A stretch of 64,000 nucleotides of DNA from Lacinutrix himadriensis (GCF_001418105.1 NZ_LIQI01000022.1:682001-746000), one strand, 5' to 3'; positions 36,937 through 47,022 are shown, numbered from the stretch's first letter. Translations and numbers: made by a program. Notes: generated by a model not told the origin, from the sequence alone.

Positions 36937-37425
36937 TCAATACGCTTTAAAACGCATTCGTATATCGTCTAAATATTTTGCAACAATATATCTATAAAAA
37001 GAATTTGTACTTAAAGCGTCTTCTCCATTTTCATCATTTACTACGATATAAATAAACTCTTTCTTTTTACCTTTCTTTACTAATTCTGGATCTTCCTTTT
37101 CAAAAATATAATCCGTAAAATCTAAATATTGATTTGTTTCTTGCTTACTTAAAACACGAATTGTAAATGGTACATCTTCTATTTCTACAATAAAATTAGA
37201 TGGAGAAAATCCAGGAGTATCTTTAAAACGCTCTTCCAAATATCTATCAAAAACACGTTTGTGTTTGTAAATTTGAAAACTAAAAACGTTTTGATTTTTA
37301 AAATCTGCTCCTCCTTTTTTAGTTCCTTCTATGATATGATAACCGTTTATATCTTGAACCGATTTAATAGGAATACAAGACACAAACAAAACAATAAATA
37401 GAACTACTAATACCTGTAATTTCAT
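36937..37425 (-). CDS. Hypothetical lipoprotein
   Basis: 162 aa. Signal peptide with a cysteine at residue 17 (LFVSC), then a mixed alpha/beta domain with no family I recognise. Features include GTKKGGADFKNQNVFSFQIYK near residue 34 and FIYIVVNDENGEDAL near 124. Lies between the mnmG and methyltransferase genes. Confidence 0.75.
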   Translation of the reverse strand: MKLQVLVVLFIVLFVSCIPIKSVQDINGYHIIEGTKKGGADFKNQNVFSFQIYKHKRVFDRYLEERFKDTPGFSPSNFIVEIEDVPFTIRVLSKQETNQYLDFTDYIFEKEDPELVKKGKKKEFIYIVVNDENGEDALSTNSFYRYIVAKYLDDIRMRFKAY

Positions 37426-37474
37426 TGCTTAATTTTAAAGTATTTCGCTTCAGAATTTAATCCAAAAACAAAAA

Positions 37475-37490
37475 TGTTCCACGTGGAACA
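37475..37490. other. parS-like centromere palindrome (downstream of mnmG)
   Basis: TGTTCCACGTGGAACA, a perfect 16-bp palindrome that fits the ParB-binding parS consensus TGTTnCACGTGnAACA. It lies in the intergenic space just after the mnmG stop. An identical copy occurs upstream of mnmG. Confidence 0.8.
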
Positions 37491-37498
37491 TTTTAAAT

Positions 37499-39370
37499 TT
37501 ATCTTCCCATATACACCAACAAAACAGAAATATCACTTGGAGATACACCACTTATTCTGGATGCCTGAGATATGGTTACGGGTTGAATTTTCTTTAATTT
37601 TTCACGTGCTTCCAAACTCATAGATTGCAATTTAGAATAATCAAAACCACTAGGTATTTTTATATTCTCTAATCTATTTAACTTGTCCGCATTTAATTTT
37701 TCCTTCGCTATATAACCAGCATATTTGACTTGAATTTCTGCTTGCTGAATAACCTCTTCATCTAAATTATGCTCCTGAATATACCCTTCTACAGATTCCA
37801 TTTTACGCATATCATCGATAGTAATATTTGGTCTAGCAAATAACTTATGCATCTTTCCTTGCTGCTTAATTGGAGCAGAATCTTTAGCTTCTAAAACCGG
37901 ATTTGCTTCACTAGTAGTTACACTAGTATCTTTAAAAAATTGAACAAATTTATCAGAAGCACTAAACTTCTCCTCCATTCTAATCAATCGTTTTTCACTC
38001 GCTAAACCTAACGCATGTCCTTTAGGTGTTAAACGAATATCTGCATTATCTTGTCTTAATAACGTTCTATATTCTGCACGAGAAGTAAACATTCTATATG
38101 GTTCTTCTGTACCTTTTGTAATCAAATCATCTATTAAAACGCCAATATACGCTTCATCTCTTTGTAAGGTAAAAGGATCTTTTTCACTTACTTTTAAACT
38201 CGCATTTATTCCTGCCATTAAACCTTGAGAAGCCGCTTCTTCATATCCTGTAGTTCCATTAATTTGGCCAGCAAAATACAAACCTGAAACTAACTTAGTT
38301 TCTAAAGTATGCTTTAATTGTGTTGGTGGAAAATAATCATATTCGATAGCATAACCTGGTCTAAAAAACTTCACGTTTTCAAAACCAACTACAGAACGTA
38401 ATGCTTTAAATTGAACATCTTCTGGTAACGAAGTAGAGAATCCATTTATATAATATTCAACCGTATTCCATCCTTCTGGTTCTACAAAAAGTTGGTGCCT
38501 ATCTTTATCAGCAAAACGATTTATCTTATCTTCAATCGACGGACAATATCTTGGTCCGAGACTTTGAATTCTTCCATTAAACATTGGCGAACGATCAAAG
38601 CCTTCACGAAGTAAATCATGCACCTTTTCACTTGTGTAAGACATGTGACAAGAACGCTGTTTTGTCAACGGTTTTGTACTATCTAAATAGGAGAACTTTT
38701 CCGGATTTACATCTCCAGGCTGTTCTACCATTTTAGAAAAATCTAAAGAACGACCATCTACTCTTGGAGGTGTTCCTGTTTTCATTCTTCCCGATTCAAA
38801 ACCTAAAGTAATAAGCTGTTCTGTAATTCCAGTCGCTGCTCTTTCTCCTGCTCTTCCTCCTCCAAAATTCTTATCTCCAATGTGGATTAATCCATTTAAA
38901 AAAGTCCCATTAGTTAAGACCACAGATTTTCCTCTTACTTCTACACCAAGCGAAGTTTTTACACCAACTACTTTATGGTTTTCTACAATTAAACTAGAAA
39001 CCATTTCTTGATAGAAATCTAAGTTCTTGGTTCCTTCTAACATTAATCGCCAATCTTCTGCAAAACGCATTCTATCACTTTGCACTCTCGGACTCCACAT
39101 TGCAGGTCCTTTAGATTTGTTCAGCATTTTAAACTGGATGGCAGACGTATCACTTATAATACCACTATAACCACCAAGCGCATCTATTTCTCGAACAATT
39201 TGTCCTTTAGCAATTCCTCCCATAGCAGGATTACAAGACATCTGCGCAATGTTCTGTAGGTTCATGGTAATAAGCAATGTTTTGCTTCCCATGTTTGCTG
39301 CTGCTGCTGCTGCTTCACTTCCTGCGTGACCAGCTCCAACAACGATAACGTCATATACTTCGTTAAACAT
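37499..39370 (-). CDS. mnmG: tRNA uridine-5-carboxymethylaminomethyl modification enzyme
   Basis: 623 aa FAD enzyme. The Rossmann motif [10 protein letters not shown] is near residue 12, with [21 protein letters not shown], the [12 protein letters not shown] signature near 271, and the C-terminal [15 protein letters not shown] helix region. With MnmE it modifies the wobble uridine of several tRNAs. Historically called gidA, it often maps near the replication origin, which agrees with the two parS-like sites flanking it. Confidence 0.97.
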   Translation of the reverse strand: MFNEVYDVIVVGAGHAGSEAAAAAANMGSKTLLITMNLQNIAQMSCNPAMGGIAKGQIVREIDALGGYSGIISDTSAIQFKMLNKSKGPAMWSPRVQSDRMRFAEDWRLMLEGTKNLDFYQEMVSSLIVENHKVVGVKTSLGVEVRGKSVVLTNGTFLNGLIHIGDKNFGGGRAGERAATGITEQLITLGFESGRMKTGTPPRVDGRSLDFSKMVEQPGDVNPEKFSYLDSTKPLTKQRSCHMSYTSEKVHDLLREGFDRSPMFNGRIQSLGPRYCPSIEDKINRFADKDRHQLFVEPEGWNTVEYYINGFSTSLPEDVQFKALRSVVGFENVKFFRPGYAIEYDYFPPTQLKHTLETKLVSGLYFAGQINGTTGYEEAASQGLMAGINASLKVSEKDPFTLQRDEAYIGVLIDDLITKGTEEPYRMFTSRAEYRTLLRQDNADIRLTPKGHALGLASEKRLIRMEEKFSASDKFVQFFKDTSVTTSEANPVLEAKDSAPIKQQGKMHKLFARPNITIDDMRKMESVEGYIQEHNLDEEVIQQAEIQVKYAGYIAKEKLNADKLNRLENIKIPSGFDYSKLQSMSLEAREKLKKIQPVTISQASRISGVSPSDISVLLVYMGR

Positions 39371-39431
39371 CTAATTATAACTTTAAATATGTTCTTGTTT
39401 TATTTTGTTTTCTTGATAAAGAAAAACGGAT

Positions 39432-39447
39432 TGTTCCACGTGGAACA
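39432..39447. other. parS-like centromere palindrome (upstream of mnmG)
   Basis: Second perfect copy of TGTTCCACGTGGAACA, in the 124-bp gap between ybeY and mnmG and about 1.96 kb from the first. Two identical intergenic copies make a chance origin unlikely. Confidence 0.8.
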
Positions 39448-39494
39448 CTTTTACTTTTTGAATTTAAAAAACTTGTAAAGATACATCGAAACCC

Positions 39495-39911
39495 CTAATC
39501 TTCTACTAATTGTTTTATGTAGAAATTTTCCTTTTCACGCATTAACTTCGCTTCCGACTCACTCTTATCTTTATAACCACAATAATGTAAAATTCCATGT
39601 ACCAGTACACGCTGTAATTCTTCCGTAAAGGTTACCTCAAAATCTTTAGCATTATCTATTACTCTTTCCACAGAAATAAAAATATCACCTTGTAGCGTTT
39701 TTCCCATAGAGTAATCGAAACTTAAAATATCGGTTAATGTATCGTGATTTAGAAATTCTACATTTAATTTATGTAGATATGCATCATCACAAAACACATA
39801 ATTTATTTCGTCTTCTGTACAACCTTCAGAAACAATTACACTAGATATCCATGTAGTTAATTGTGCTTCGTTGTCTAATTTAAAATCGTTCTCGTAATTA
39901 AAACTAATCAT
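39495..39911 (-). CDS. ybeY: Endoribonuclease YbeY, rRNA maturation
   Basis: 138 aa, a normal size. The metal site is HGILHYCGYKDKSE near residue 110. The first two histidines fit the HGxLHLxGYDH pattern, but the third histidine is absent and Asp/Lys occupy that place. It acts in 16S rRNA 3'-end processing and ribosome quality control. The gene overlaps the end of the DUF4175 gene by 8 bp. Confidence 0.9.
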   Translation of the reverse strand: MISFNYENDFKLDNEAQLTTWISSVIVSEGCTEDEINYVFCDDAYLHKLNVEFLNHDTLTDILSFDYSMGKTLQGDIFISVERVIDNAKDFEVTFTEELQRVLVHGILHYCGYKDKSESEAKLMREKENFYIKQLVED

Positions 39912-42900
39912 TGCTTTGCTTAAAGTATTCTTGTACTTTCTTTTTATAAATTGGTTGCAAAGGTAAGCTTTGTCTATTTAATATTTCTGTAGTGTTAAAA
40001 TATTGTTTTGCAGTAGGTATTTGGTTGTTGGTTTTATTCTCAAATTGTCTTTGATTGGATTCCGATTCTCTCTTTTCTTCTTCGCCTTGTTGAAAGGTTG
40101 CTTGTTCTAATTTAAGTAATTGATGTTTTAAATTCATCATTTTCTCCATCGTCTGATTGGTAAAACCTTTATTCAAAAGATCCATTTCAATCTCTTCCAT
40201 TTGTTTCACCAAATTACTTCCTACGCCACTTTTTCCATCCTTAGCCAACCTATCTTGTAATGCCTGTCTTATTTGTTGTTGCTGTTGGTATATTTTATAT
40301 AACTCACCATTTAACTCTTCGCTGTCACCTTCTCCTTCCCCGTCACCTTCTCCAGATTTACCTTCTCCTTCTCCGTTTTCACCAGATTTACCTTCTCCTT
40401 TTTCTTTACCTTTTTCTCCTTCTTTACCTTTACCTTCTTCTCCTGCTCCTTTTTTCCCTTTACCCATCTTGCCTTCCATTTCTTTAGCAAGTTGTTCTTG
40501 GCTTTTAATAATATCAGGTAGTCCGCCTTCTCCACCTTCTCCAGCTCCAGGTTTTGGTTTTCCTTTACCACCTTGACCTTGACCACTCATCTGCATCTGC
40601 ATATTATCTAATGAATTACTTAGAAGGTCGGCTAAATTATTAGCAGAAGTTATGGTGTATTGCTGATTAGAAACCCCTTTACTTATCTGATTTTCAGACA
40701 ATACCGTTAAAGATTTATCAATATTATAGAAAACATCTACTATTTCTTTATTTACTTTTTCTGAAATTTTTGGTTGACGAAGCGATAACGCAAACAAACT
40801 ATCATCAATATGCGAAAAATGCTCTCTTAAATCATGTTGTTTACGCAAATACGAAGCATATTTATTATGATTAATCTCTATGCTTTCAAACTGATTCATT
40901 AGTTTTTCTTGATCGAAAGAAAAAAGCAATAAGTTATCTAAAATCTGACGAAGCATTTCTGCATCTTCTGCCATTTGTTCTCCTCCTGAAGCAGACATAC
41001 TCGCTTGCATTTGCTCACTCATTTGTTTCATTTTCTGAGCTGCTTGCTTTTGTTTTTGCTGTGCCTTTTTCTGACTATCTTGTTTTTGACCTTCTTCCTG
41101 ACTTTGTTCTTTTTCTTCTAATTTATCGGAAGCTTCTTGCTGATCTTCTTTTACATTCTCTTCTTCATTTTTATTTCTATCTATTTCTTCCGGACGTTTT
41201 AATTCTTGATTTTCTTTTTCCAAGGCATCCATTTCTTTTTGAAATTCTTCAAACTCCTTATTAATTTCGTCTTGTTTTTCTTTGGTATTATTTTCCGGAG
41301 TTTCTTCCATTAGCTTTTCTTGCTTCTCTGCAAGTTTCGCTAATTCCTGTTGCAACTCTTCTAACTTTTTACCTATGTAATATTTTTTTGTAAGCTCTAA
41401 TAATTGTTCTAAACTTCGTTCTTGCTTTTTATTTTGCTTTGCAAGCTTTTCTAATTTATCACTTAACTCCTCTTTATCTAATTTGTCAATTTTTTCTTTC
41501 AATTTCTCTAACTCGTCCAGCAGTTTCTCATCTTTTTTAAGCTGCTCTTCATTTTCTTCTAAACGCTTCTTTAAATCGTCTTTAAATGGGTCATCACTCT
41601 TTTCTTTCTGAAATTCCTCTAAATTCTCCTTCAGCTTTTTATTAAAGCTCTTCATCATTTCTTCTTGATCTTTTTGACGCTTTAGGAAATTATTTAATTT
41701 TCGTTTATCGTTAAAATTTAATTCCCTTTTTTCTTTTTGTGTTTTAGAAAGTTCTTGTAACTCCTTTTCGCGTTCTTCAAATTTTTCTAAAGATTTGTTT
41801 AAATCTTGAATCGTTTCCTTTTGATCTTGCAATTGCTTTTCCTCTTCTTCGTCTTTGGTTAATTTTCTATAAAAGAAGATTTCACTTTTGGTACGTTTAT
41901 ATTTATGAATCGCGTCATTATCAAAAACCTGAAAATATAACTCGTAACTAATACCTTCCGTAATCTCTAAATCATTTGGAAAAGCACTAAAAAAATCTGC
42001 TACATTCGATTTATTAATAGGAATATTAACCACGGTTTGTTCCGTATCTTTTTCCGAAGGATAATACACTAACTGCAATTTATTTAATCCGTAATCATCA
42101 CTTACTTGTCCGTAGAAATAAAGACTCTGATTATCTAAACTATCCACTTGCATTTTAATATTTAACTCTGGATGTTCATCTTTAATCACATCTATGTTAA
42201 AAGCTAAATTTTCGTAATCCTTAAGGTTGGCATTACTTGTAGTTAGATTGTATTTTAAATCATTATAAACCCGTTTAGAAGCTTCAAAAACACCAGATTT
42301 ACTAGTGTTAAACTCCAAAGTATCTTTCGCATACAAACGCACTTGCTCTGTAGCTTTCGTATTTAATTTCCAGGTAATATTGGTTCCTTGTGGTACTACA
42401 GCATTTCCTGTACTTTTAAGGGTTTCATCTCGTTTTTTGGTATGACTAGGATAATCTAAAATCATATCAAAACTCAATAAAGTTGGCGCAGCAATAACCT
42501 GAAGTGTATACGGTTTTGACGTTACGGAATTTGCCGAAAGTTGAAAAGTAATATTCTCCTTTGGCTTTGGTAAAACGTATTCAAAACTTCCAACTGCTTT
42601 TTGCTGTAAAAAATAGGTTTCGTTATTATAGGTGATTTGTACATTTTCTGGCTGTACCTCTCCTGCTGTTTTTACTAATAGTTTAAAGTCTTTGTTTTCT
42701 GTTGCTTGTAAGTTTTCATTAACCACAAAAAATTGAAAAGGCGCTGGTGGTTCATACGCTGTTTTATAATCTACTACCCTTTTATAACTATCGCTAAACC
42801 AATCTAAATGTCCGGAAACCGAAGCCAGAAGTAATATTAAAACAGGAATTGCAGCATACTTTAAATACTTGGTGTTTTTTTTAAAATTCACCGCAAGTTT

Positions 42901-43320
42901 AAACGGAATGGGTTGTAATGTTTCCGATTTCTGCTCGATGCTTGCTAGAAGTAATTCCGATTGATCTGTAGTTTGTTTTAACTGAAGCACATTAAGTAAC
43001 TTGTCATTTACTTCCGGAAAATGGGTACCAATTATTTTCGATGCATCTTCATAATCAATCCCTTTTTGAAGCTTTAATAGCTTGGCTAATGGAAGCGCAA
43101 TAAACTTGGCAAACAAAACACCTTCCACTACAACAAAAAGCCAAAACAAAACCGTTCTACCTATAGAACTTAGCCATAAAAAATGTTCAATAAGTAAGGT
43201 TAGTAAGAAATAAAGTAAGCCAATACTAAAAAATAGTATGGTTCCTTTTATAAGTTCATTAGTGTAGTATTTTCTAATAAACGCTTCAAGTTTTACTTGT
43301 ATGTTTTTAAAATTGCTCAA
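39904..43320 (-). CDS. DUF4175 family large membrane protein
   Basis: 1138 aa. Two N-terminal helices near residues 22-75 and one near 152-170 precede a periplasmic beta-rich region (about 190-480). A very long charged coiled coil follows (about 490-790), then a low-complexity Gly/Glu/Lys region near 945-1010 and a helical end. DUF4175 proteins are conserved in Bacteroidetes and of unknown function. The gene overlaps ybeY by 8 bp and is divergent from the monooxygenase gene. The low-complexity DNA gives pyrimidine-rich tracts on the plus strand. Confidence 0.88.
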   Translation of the reverse strand: MSNFKNIQVKLEAFIRKYYTNELIKGTILFFSIGLLYFLLTLLIEHFLWLSSIGRTVLFWLFVVVEGVLFAKFIALPLAKLLKLQKGIDYEDASKIIGTHFPEVNDKLLNVLQLKQTTDQSELLLASIEQKSETLQPIPFKLAVNFKKNTKYLKYAAIPVLILLLASVSGHLDWFSDSYKRVVDYKTAYEPPAPFQFFVVNENLQATENKDFKLLVKTAGEVQPENVQITYNNETYFLQQKAVGSFEYVLPKPKENITFQLSANSVTSKPYTLQVIAAPTLLSFDMILDYPSHTKKRDETLKSTGNAVVPQGTNITWKLNTKATEQVRLYAKDTLEFNTSKSGVFEASKRVYNDLKYNLTTSNANLKDYENLAFNIDVIKDEHPELNIKMQVDSLDNQSLYFYGQVSDDYGLNKLQLVYYPSEKDTEQTVVNIPINKSNVADFFSAFPNDLEITEGISYELYFQVFDNDAIHKYKRTKSEIFFYRKLTKDEEEEKQLQDQKETIQDLNKSLEKFEEREKELQELSKTQKEKRELNFNDKRKLNNFLKRQKDQEEMMKSFNKKLKENLEEFQKEKSDDPFKDDLKKRLEENEEQLKKDEKLLDELEKLKEKIDKLDKEELSDKLEKLAKQNKKQERSLEQLLELTKKYYIGKKLEELQQELAKLAEKQEKLMEETPENNTKEKQDEINKEFEEFQKEMDALEKENQELKRPEEIDRNKNEEENVKEDQQEASDKLEEKEQSQEEGQKQDSQKKAQQKQKQAAQKMKQMSEQMQASMSASGGEQMAEDAEMLRQILDNLLLFSFDQEKLMNQFESIEINHNKYASYLRKQHDLREHFSHIDDSLFALSLRQPKISEKVNKEIVDVFYNIDKSLTVLSENQISKGVSNQQYTITSANNLADLLSNSLDNMQMQMSGQGQGGKGKPKPGAGEGGEGGLPDIIKSQEQLAKEMEGKMGKGKKGAGEEGKGKEGEKGKEKGEGKSGENGEGEGKSGEGDGEGEGDSEELNGELYKIYQQQQQIRQALQDRLAKDGKSGVGSNLVKQMEEIEMDLLNKGFTNQTMEKMMNLKHQLLKLEQATFQQGEEEKRESESNQRQFENKTNNQIPTAKQYFNTTEILNRQSLPLQPIYKKKVQEYFKQSND

Positions 43321-43373
43321 TGCATCTTTGTTTAACTTACTAAACTACAATAATAATTTAAACTATAAATGCC

Positions 43374-43381
43374 TAAATTTG
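43374..43381 (+). promoter_or_regulatory. Candidate -7 box TAAATTTG for the monooxygenase gene
   Basis: Exact TAnnTTTG match 42 bp before the ATG at 43424 in the divergent gap; no TTG at -33 spacing. Confidence 0.4.
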
Positions 43382-43423
43382 GTAACATTCTGTTAATTTA
43401 CAGGTGTTTTTAAAGTTAAGTTA

Positions 43424-44467
43424 ATGAAAGACCTTAAATATTTATTCGCTTTTACCATTCCGTTAATGGCTTTTATAAGCTTATATTTTAAAGGAATATA
43501 TACTTTTTTGGTTCCTATTTATGCATTTGTTTTCATACCTATTATCGAAATGATTTTTCCAATGGATGAAAAAAACCTAGAAAGTGAAGCTGTGGAGAAC
43601 AAACTAAAAAACAAATTGTTCGACTGGTTGCTGTACTTAAACCTTCCTATTGTTTTTGGATTGCTTTTTTTAATTTTAAAAACGGTGGCTACCAAAAATT
43701 TAGAAACTTTTGAATTCGTTGGTTTGATTCTTTCTTTAGGTATTGTTTTAGCAATCAATGGAATAAACGTAGCACACGAACTTGGTCACAGACAAAATAC
43801 CACCGAACGTTTTCTTGGTAAAGCCTTACTCCTTCCTTCTTTATACATGCACTTTTATATGGAGCATAATTTCGGTCATCATTTACATGCTGCAACTCCA
43901 GAAGATCCAGCAACAGCAAAATATAACCAAAGTGTGTATTCGTTTTGGTTTACTTCAACGATTAGACAATATTTCAAGTCTTGGAAGATTCAAAAAGAAC
44001 TATTAAGGAATAACAACAAGTCGTTCTTTTCCTTAAAAAACGATATGTTTTGGTATACCATTATTCAAATTACATATTTAGTTTTGGTGTATCAGTTTTT
44101 TGGAACCATCGGTTTCGTATTTGCTTTAGCATCCGGAATTGTAGGTTTTATTCTACTAGAAACAGTGAATTACATTGAGCATTATGGCTTGCTTCGTTTA
44201 AAAACAAAATCTGGTCGTTATGAACGCGTAAAACAAATGCATTCCTGGAATTCTAATCATGTTATAGGAAGAATTGTATTATATGAATTAACTAGACATA
44301 GCGATCATCATTACAAATCGAATAAAAAATATCAAGTATTAGATTGCCATGAAGAAAGTCCGCAAATGCCTTATGGTTATCCAACATCTATGCTTATATC
44401 TTTGTTTCCTCCGCTTTGGTTTAAGATTATGAATAAACGTATTCCACGTAAAATGATTATAAAATAA
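43424..44467 (+). CDS. Alkane 1-monooxygenase-like membrane di-iron hydroxylase
   Basis: 347 aa with about six hydrophobic helices. All three histidine boxes of the AlkB/fatty-acid desaturase superfamily are present: AHELGHRQ near residue 121, MEHNFGHHLHAAT near 145, and LTRHSDHHYKSNKKYQ near 287. Such enzymes hydroxylate alkanes or related hydrophobic chains at the inner membrane with rubredoxin as donor. No rubredoxin gene is nearby. Its TAA stop overlaps the ATG of the RES-domain gene (TAATG), suggesting translational coupling. The substrate is not certain; fatty-acid-like compounds are also possible. Confidence 0.85.
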   Translation: MKDLKYLFAFTIPLMAFISLYFKGIYTFLVPIYAFVFIPIIEMIFPMDEKNLESEAVENKLKNKLFDWLLYLNLPIVFGLLFLILKTVATKNLETFEFVGLILSLGIVLAINGINVAHELGHRQNTTERFLGKALLLPSLYMHFYMEHNFGHHLHAATPEDPATAKYNQSVYSFWFTSTIRQYFKSWKIQKELLRNNNKSFFSLKNDMFWYTIIQITYLVLVYQFFGTIGFVFALASGIVGFILLETVNYIEHYGLLRLKTKSGRYERVKQMHSWNSNHVIGRIVLYELTRHSDHHYKSNKKYQVLDCHEESPQMPYGYPTSMLISLFPPLWFKIMNKRIPRKMIIK

Positions 44468-45369
44468 TGAATACCAATTTAGAAAAATCACTCGAAAAAC
44501 TAAAATCCATAAAGTGGAAAAAACTATTCAGAAATATAGATTTAATCAAATTTAACGAAATTGATAAAGCTTATTTTGACATGTTTCCCTTTTTTCCTAT
44601 TTCTAATGAAATATTTGAACCCAAAGAAATGAATAAAGGTCATTATTATAGAGTAAGACCTCTAGATGAAATTAATGACTATAGGAATTTTAAAGAATAC
44701 TCTTACCCTCCAAAGGAATTTGTTTCAAATCAAAGAGCCAATATTGTTGGACAGCCCGTTTTCTATTCAAGTATTCACCCACGTACCGCTGTTTTAGAAT
44801 TTGTTTTAAACCAAAGAAAGTATGATCAAAAAAGATTATTAGCTCTTTCCGTTTGGGAATTGAAAAGCAAAAGAAACATGAGTATTCTTAAATTAGTAAA
44901 TGAATCTAATTCTAAAAATGAAATTAGATCTTTTGCGGAACATAGCAGCAAATCATTTAAAACTTTTGCAGAAAACAAGTTTGGAAAACATAGTAATGTA
45001 ATTATCAATTTAAGGAATTATTTTATTAATTCTTTTTGCCTTAAGAACAATCATGTTTTCTCATCTTATATAGCTCATAAATCTTTATATGATAGTAAAG
45101 AAAAAACTGATATAATCATTTATCCAAGCATTGCCGGAGATTTAAGCTCAATTAACGTTGCTTTTAATTCAGATTTCGCAGATGAAAATCTATTTTTAAA
45201 AAGAGTATATATCGTTGATTCAACGAAAGATAACTTTGTTAAATCCACTGTCATTGGTAAAGTTCTAACGTTTGAAAATAATGAGTTTAAAAATGAAACA
45301 ATTATTGACAATAAAATTCTTCTAAACACCTTAATAGAGCTGGATTTTGGAGATTCTATTAAAGTTTAA
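44467..45369 (+). CDS. RES-domain protein
   Basis: 300 aa. The RES signature is visible: GHYYRVRPL (Arg) near residue 58, a PVFYSSIHPRTAVLEF region (Ser and Glu) near 98-113, and the NVAFNSDFADEN segment near 232. RES domains are known as NAD-degrading toxins usually encoded next to an Xre-type antitoxin (RES-Xre modules). No Xre-like gene is adjacent; the start overlaps the stop of the monooxygenase gene instead. The gene looks more AT-rich than its neighbours, in keeping with transfer. It may be an orphan toxin, or a RES enzyme with another role. Confidence 0.75.
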   Translation: MNTNLEKSLEKLKSIKWKKLFRNIDLIKFNEIDKAYFDMFPFFPISNEIFEPKEMNKGHYYRVRPLDEINDYRNFKEYSYPPKEFVSNQRANIVGQPVFYSSIHPRTAVLEFVLNQRKYDQKRLLALSVWELKSKRNMSILKLVNESNSKNEIRSFAEHSSKSFKTFAENKFGKHSNVIINLRNYFINSFCLKNNHVFSSYIAHKSLYDSKEKTDIIIYPSIAGDLSSINVAFNSDFADENLFLKRVYIVDSTKDNFVKSTVIGKVLTFENNEFKNETIIDNKILLNTLIELDFGDSIKV

Positions 45370-45402
45370 TTTAATTAATTTAATTCTTAATTCATATCCT
45401 TA

Positions 45403-45410
45403 TATCTTTG
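45403..45410 (+). promoter_or_regulatory. Candidate -7 box TATCTTTG for gltX
   Basis: Exact TAnnTTTG match. The predicted leader of about 53 nt begins with a small hairpin, CCTGAA (45421-45426) pairing with TTCAGG (45432-45437). Confidence 0.4.
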
Positions 45411-45468
45411 CACTTCAGTTCCTGAAATAACTTCAGGATTATAGTTTTAATTGATTTTTATATTCACA

Positions 45469-47001
45469 ATGACCAAAAACGTTAGAGTGCGTTTTGCACC
45501 AAGTCCGACAGGACCTTTACATATAGGAGGAGTACGTACTGCTTTATTCAACTATTTATTTGCTAAAAAACACAACGGAACTTTTGTGTTACGTATTGAA
45601 GATACCGACCAGAACCGTTATGTAGAAGGTGCTGAAAAATATATAGTAGACGCCTTAAACTGGTGTAATATTCCTTTTGATGAAGGACCAGGAAAGAATG
45701 AAAAATTTGGACCATACAGACAAAGTGAACGTAAGCATTTATACAAACAATATGCAGAACAGTTAATAGCTTCTGGCAATGCATATTATGCTTTTGATAC
45801 TGCGGAATCTTTAGATGCTGCTAGAAAAGAACACGAAGCAAATAAGGAAACCTTTATCTATAATTGGCATAACCGTTTGCAACTAAGTAATTCTTTATCG
45901 CTTAGCGCGGAAGAAACACAAACCAAGTTAGCTGCTGGAGAGGATTATGTAATTCGTTTTAAATCCCCACAAAACGAAACCTTACATCTTACCGATATTA
46001 TTAGAGGAAATGTAACCATTGACACCAACGTATTAGACGATAAGGTTTTGTTTAAAAGTGATGGTATGCCAACCTATCATTTAGCGAATATTGTAGACGA
46101 CCATTTAATGGAAATCACACATGTTATTCGTGGAGAAGAATGGTTACCAAGTTTAGCATTACACTACCAATTATACAAAGCTTTTGGATGGGAATCTCCA
46201 GAATTTGCACATTTACCGCTTATTTTAAAACCAACAGGAAAAGGAAAATTAAGCAAGCGTGATGGTGATAAATTAGGATTTCCAGTGTTTCCATTAGAAT
46301 GGAAATCTCCAGAAGGTGAAATTTCTAGAGGATATAAAGAAGATGGTTATTTTGCAGATGCTATGGTGAACTTTCTTGCCTTTTTAGGATGGAATCCAGG
46401 AACAGAACAAGAGATTTTTAACCTAGATGAACTGGTTACTGCTTTCGATTTAGATCGCGTAAATAAATCTGGAGCACGTTTTGATCCAGACAAAATAAAA
46501 TGGTTTAATCACCATTATATGCAAGAGCAAAACAACGATGACTTAGCAGAAATATTTAAACCAATAGTAGATGACAATGTCTCCTTGAGCGCAGTCGAAA
46601 GGTCTGATATCGATGTTAATTATATTGCTATGGTTGTTGGTTTAATAAAAGAACGAGCAACTTTTGTAAATGACTTTTGGGATTTAAGTGCTTTCTTTTT
46701 TGTTAGTCCGAAAACCTACGATGAAAAAGCGTACAAAAAAGCAATGAAAGAAGATACTCGTGAATTAATGAGTGAACTTTCTATGTTAATAAATACTGTG
46801 GAAGACTTTGAAGTTGAAAACCTAACTACTACTATTAAAACATGGATTACCAATAAAGAAATTGGTTTTGGTAAAGTAATGATGCCTTTGCGTTTAGCAT
46901 TGGTTGGTGCATTACAAGGACCAGATGTTTTTGATATTATGTATATGATTGGTAAAAACCAAACGGTAGAAAGAATAGAAAATTTAGCAACTACAATTTA
47001 A
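45469..47001 (+). CDS. gltX: Glutamate--tRNA ligase
   Basis: 510 aa from the ATG at 45469 (MTKNVRVRFAPSPTGPLHIGG); a TTG 18 bp upstream is not needed. Class I motifs: the HIGH-type PLHIGG at residues 15-20 and KLSKR near 266. Normal length for a discriminating bacterial GltX. It charges tRNA-Glu. A separate glnS is also present, so glutamine is charged directly rather than only through the GatCAB route. A clear terminator follows. Confidence 0.96.
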   Translation: MTKNVRVRFAPSPTGPLHIGGVRTALFNYLFAKKHNGTFVLRIEDTDQNRYVEGAEKYIVDALNWCNIPFDEGPGKNEKFGPYRQSERKHLYKQYAEQLIASGNAYYAFDTAESLDAARKEHEANKETFIYNWHNRLQLSNSLSLSAEETQTKLAAGEDYVIRFKSPQNETLHLTDIIRGNVTIDTNVLDDKVLFKSDGMPTYHLANIVDDHLMEITHVIRGEEWLPSLALHYQLYKAFGWESPEFAHLPLILKPTGKGKLSKRDGDKLGFPVFPLEWKSPEGEISRGYKEDGYFADAMVNFLAFLGWNPGTEQEIFNLDELVTAFDLDRVNKSGARFDPDKIKWFNHHYMQEQNNDDLAEIFKPIVDDNVSLSAVERSDIDVNYIAMVVGLIKERATFVNDFWDLSAFFFVSPKTYDEKAYKKAMKEDTRELMSELSMLINTVEDFEVENLTTTIKTWITNKEIGFGKVMMPLRLALVGALQGPDVFDIMYMIGKNQTVERIENLATTI

Positions 47002-47022
47002 CTATTGACTTACATATAAAAC

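Noticed and set aside
37597-37612. Second CACGTG core (TTTTTCACGTGCTTCC) within mnmG
   Set aside because: Flanks do not form the parS palindrome.
40157-40576. Plus-strand frame rich in Pro-Ser repeats opposite the DUF4175 gene
   Set aside because: It is the complement of the Gly/Glu/Lys low-complexity coding run and has no start context or family.
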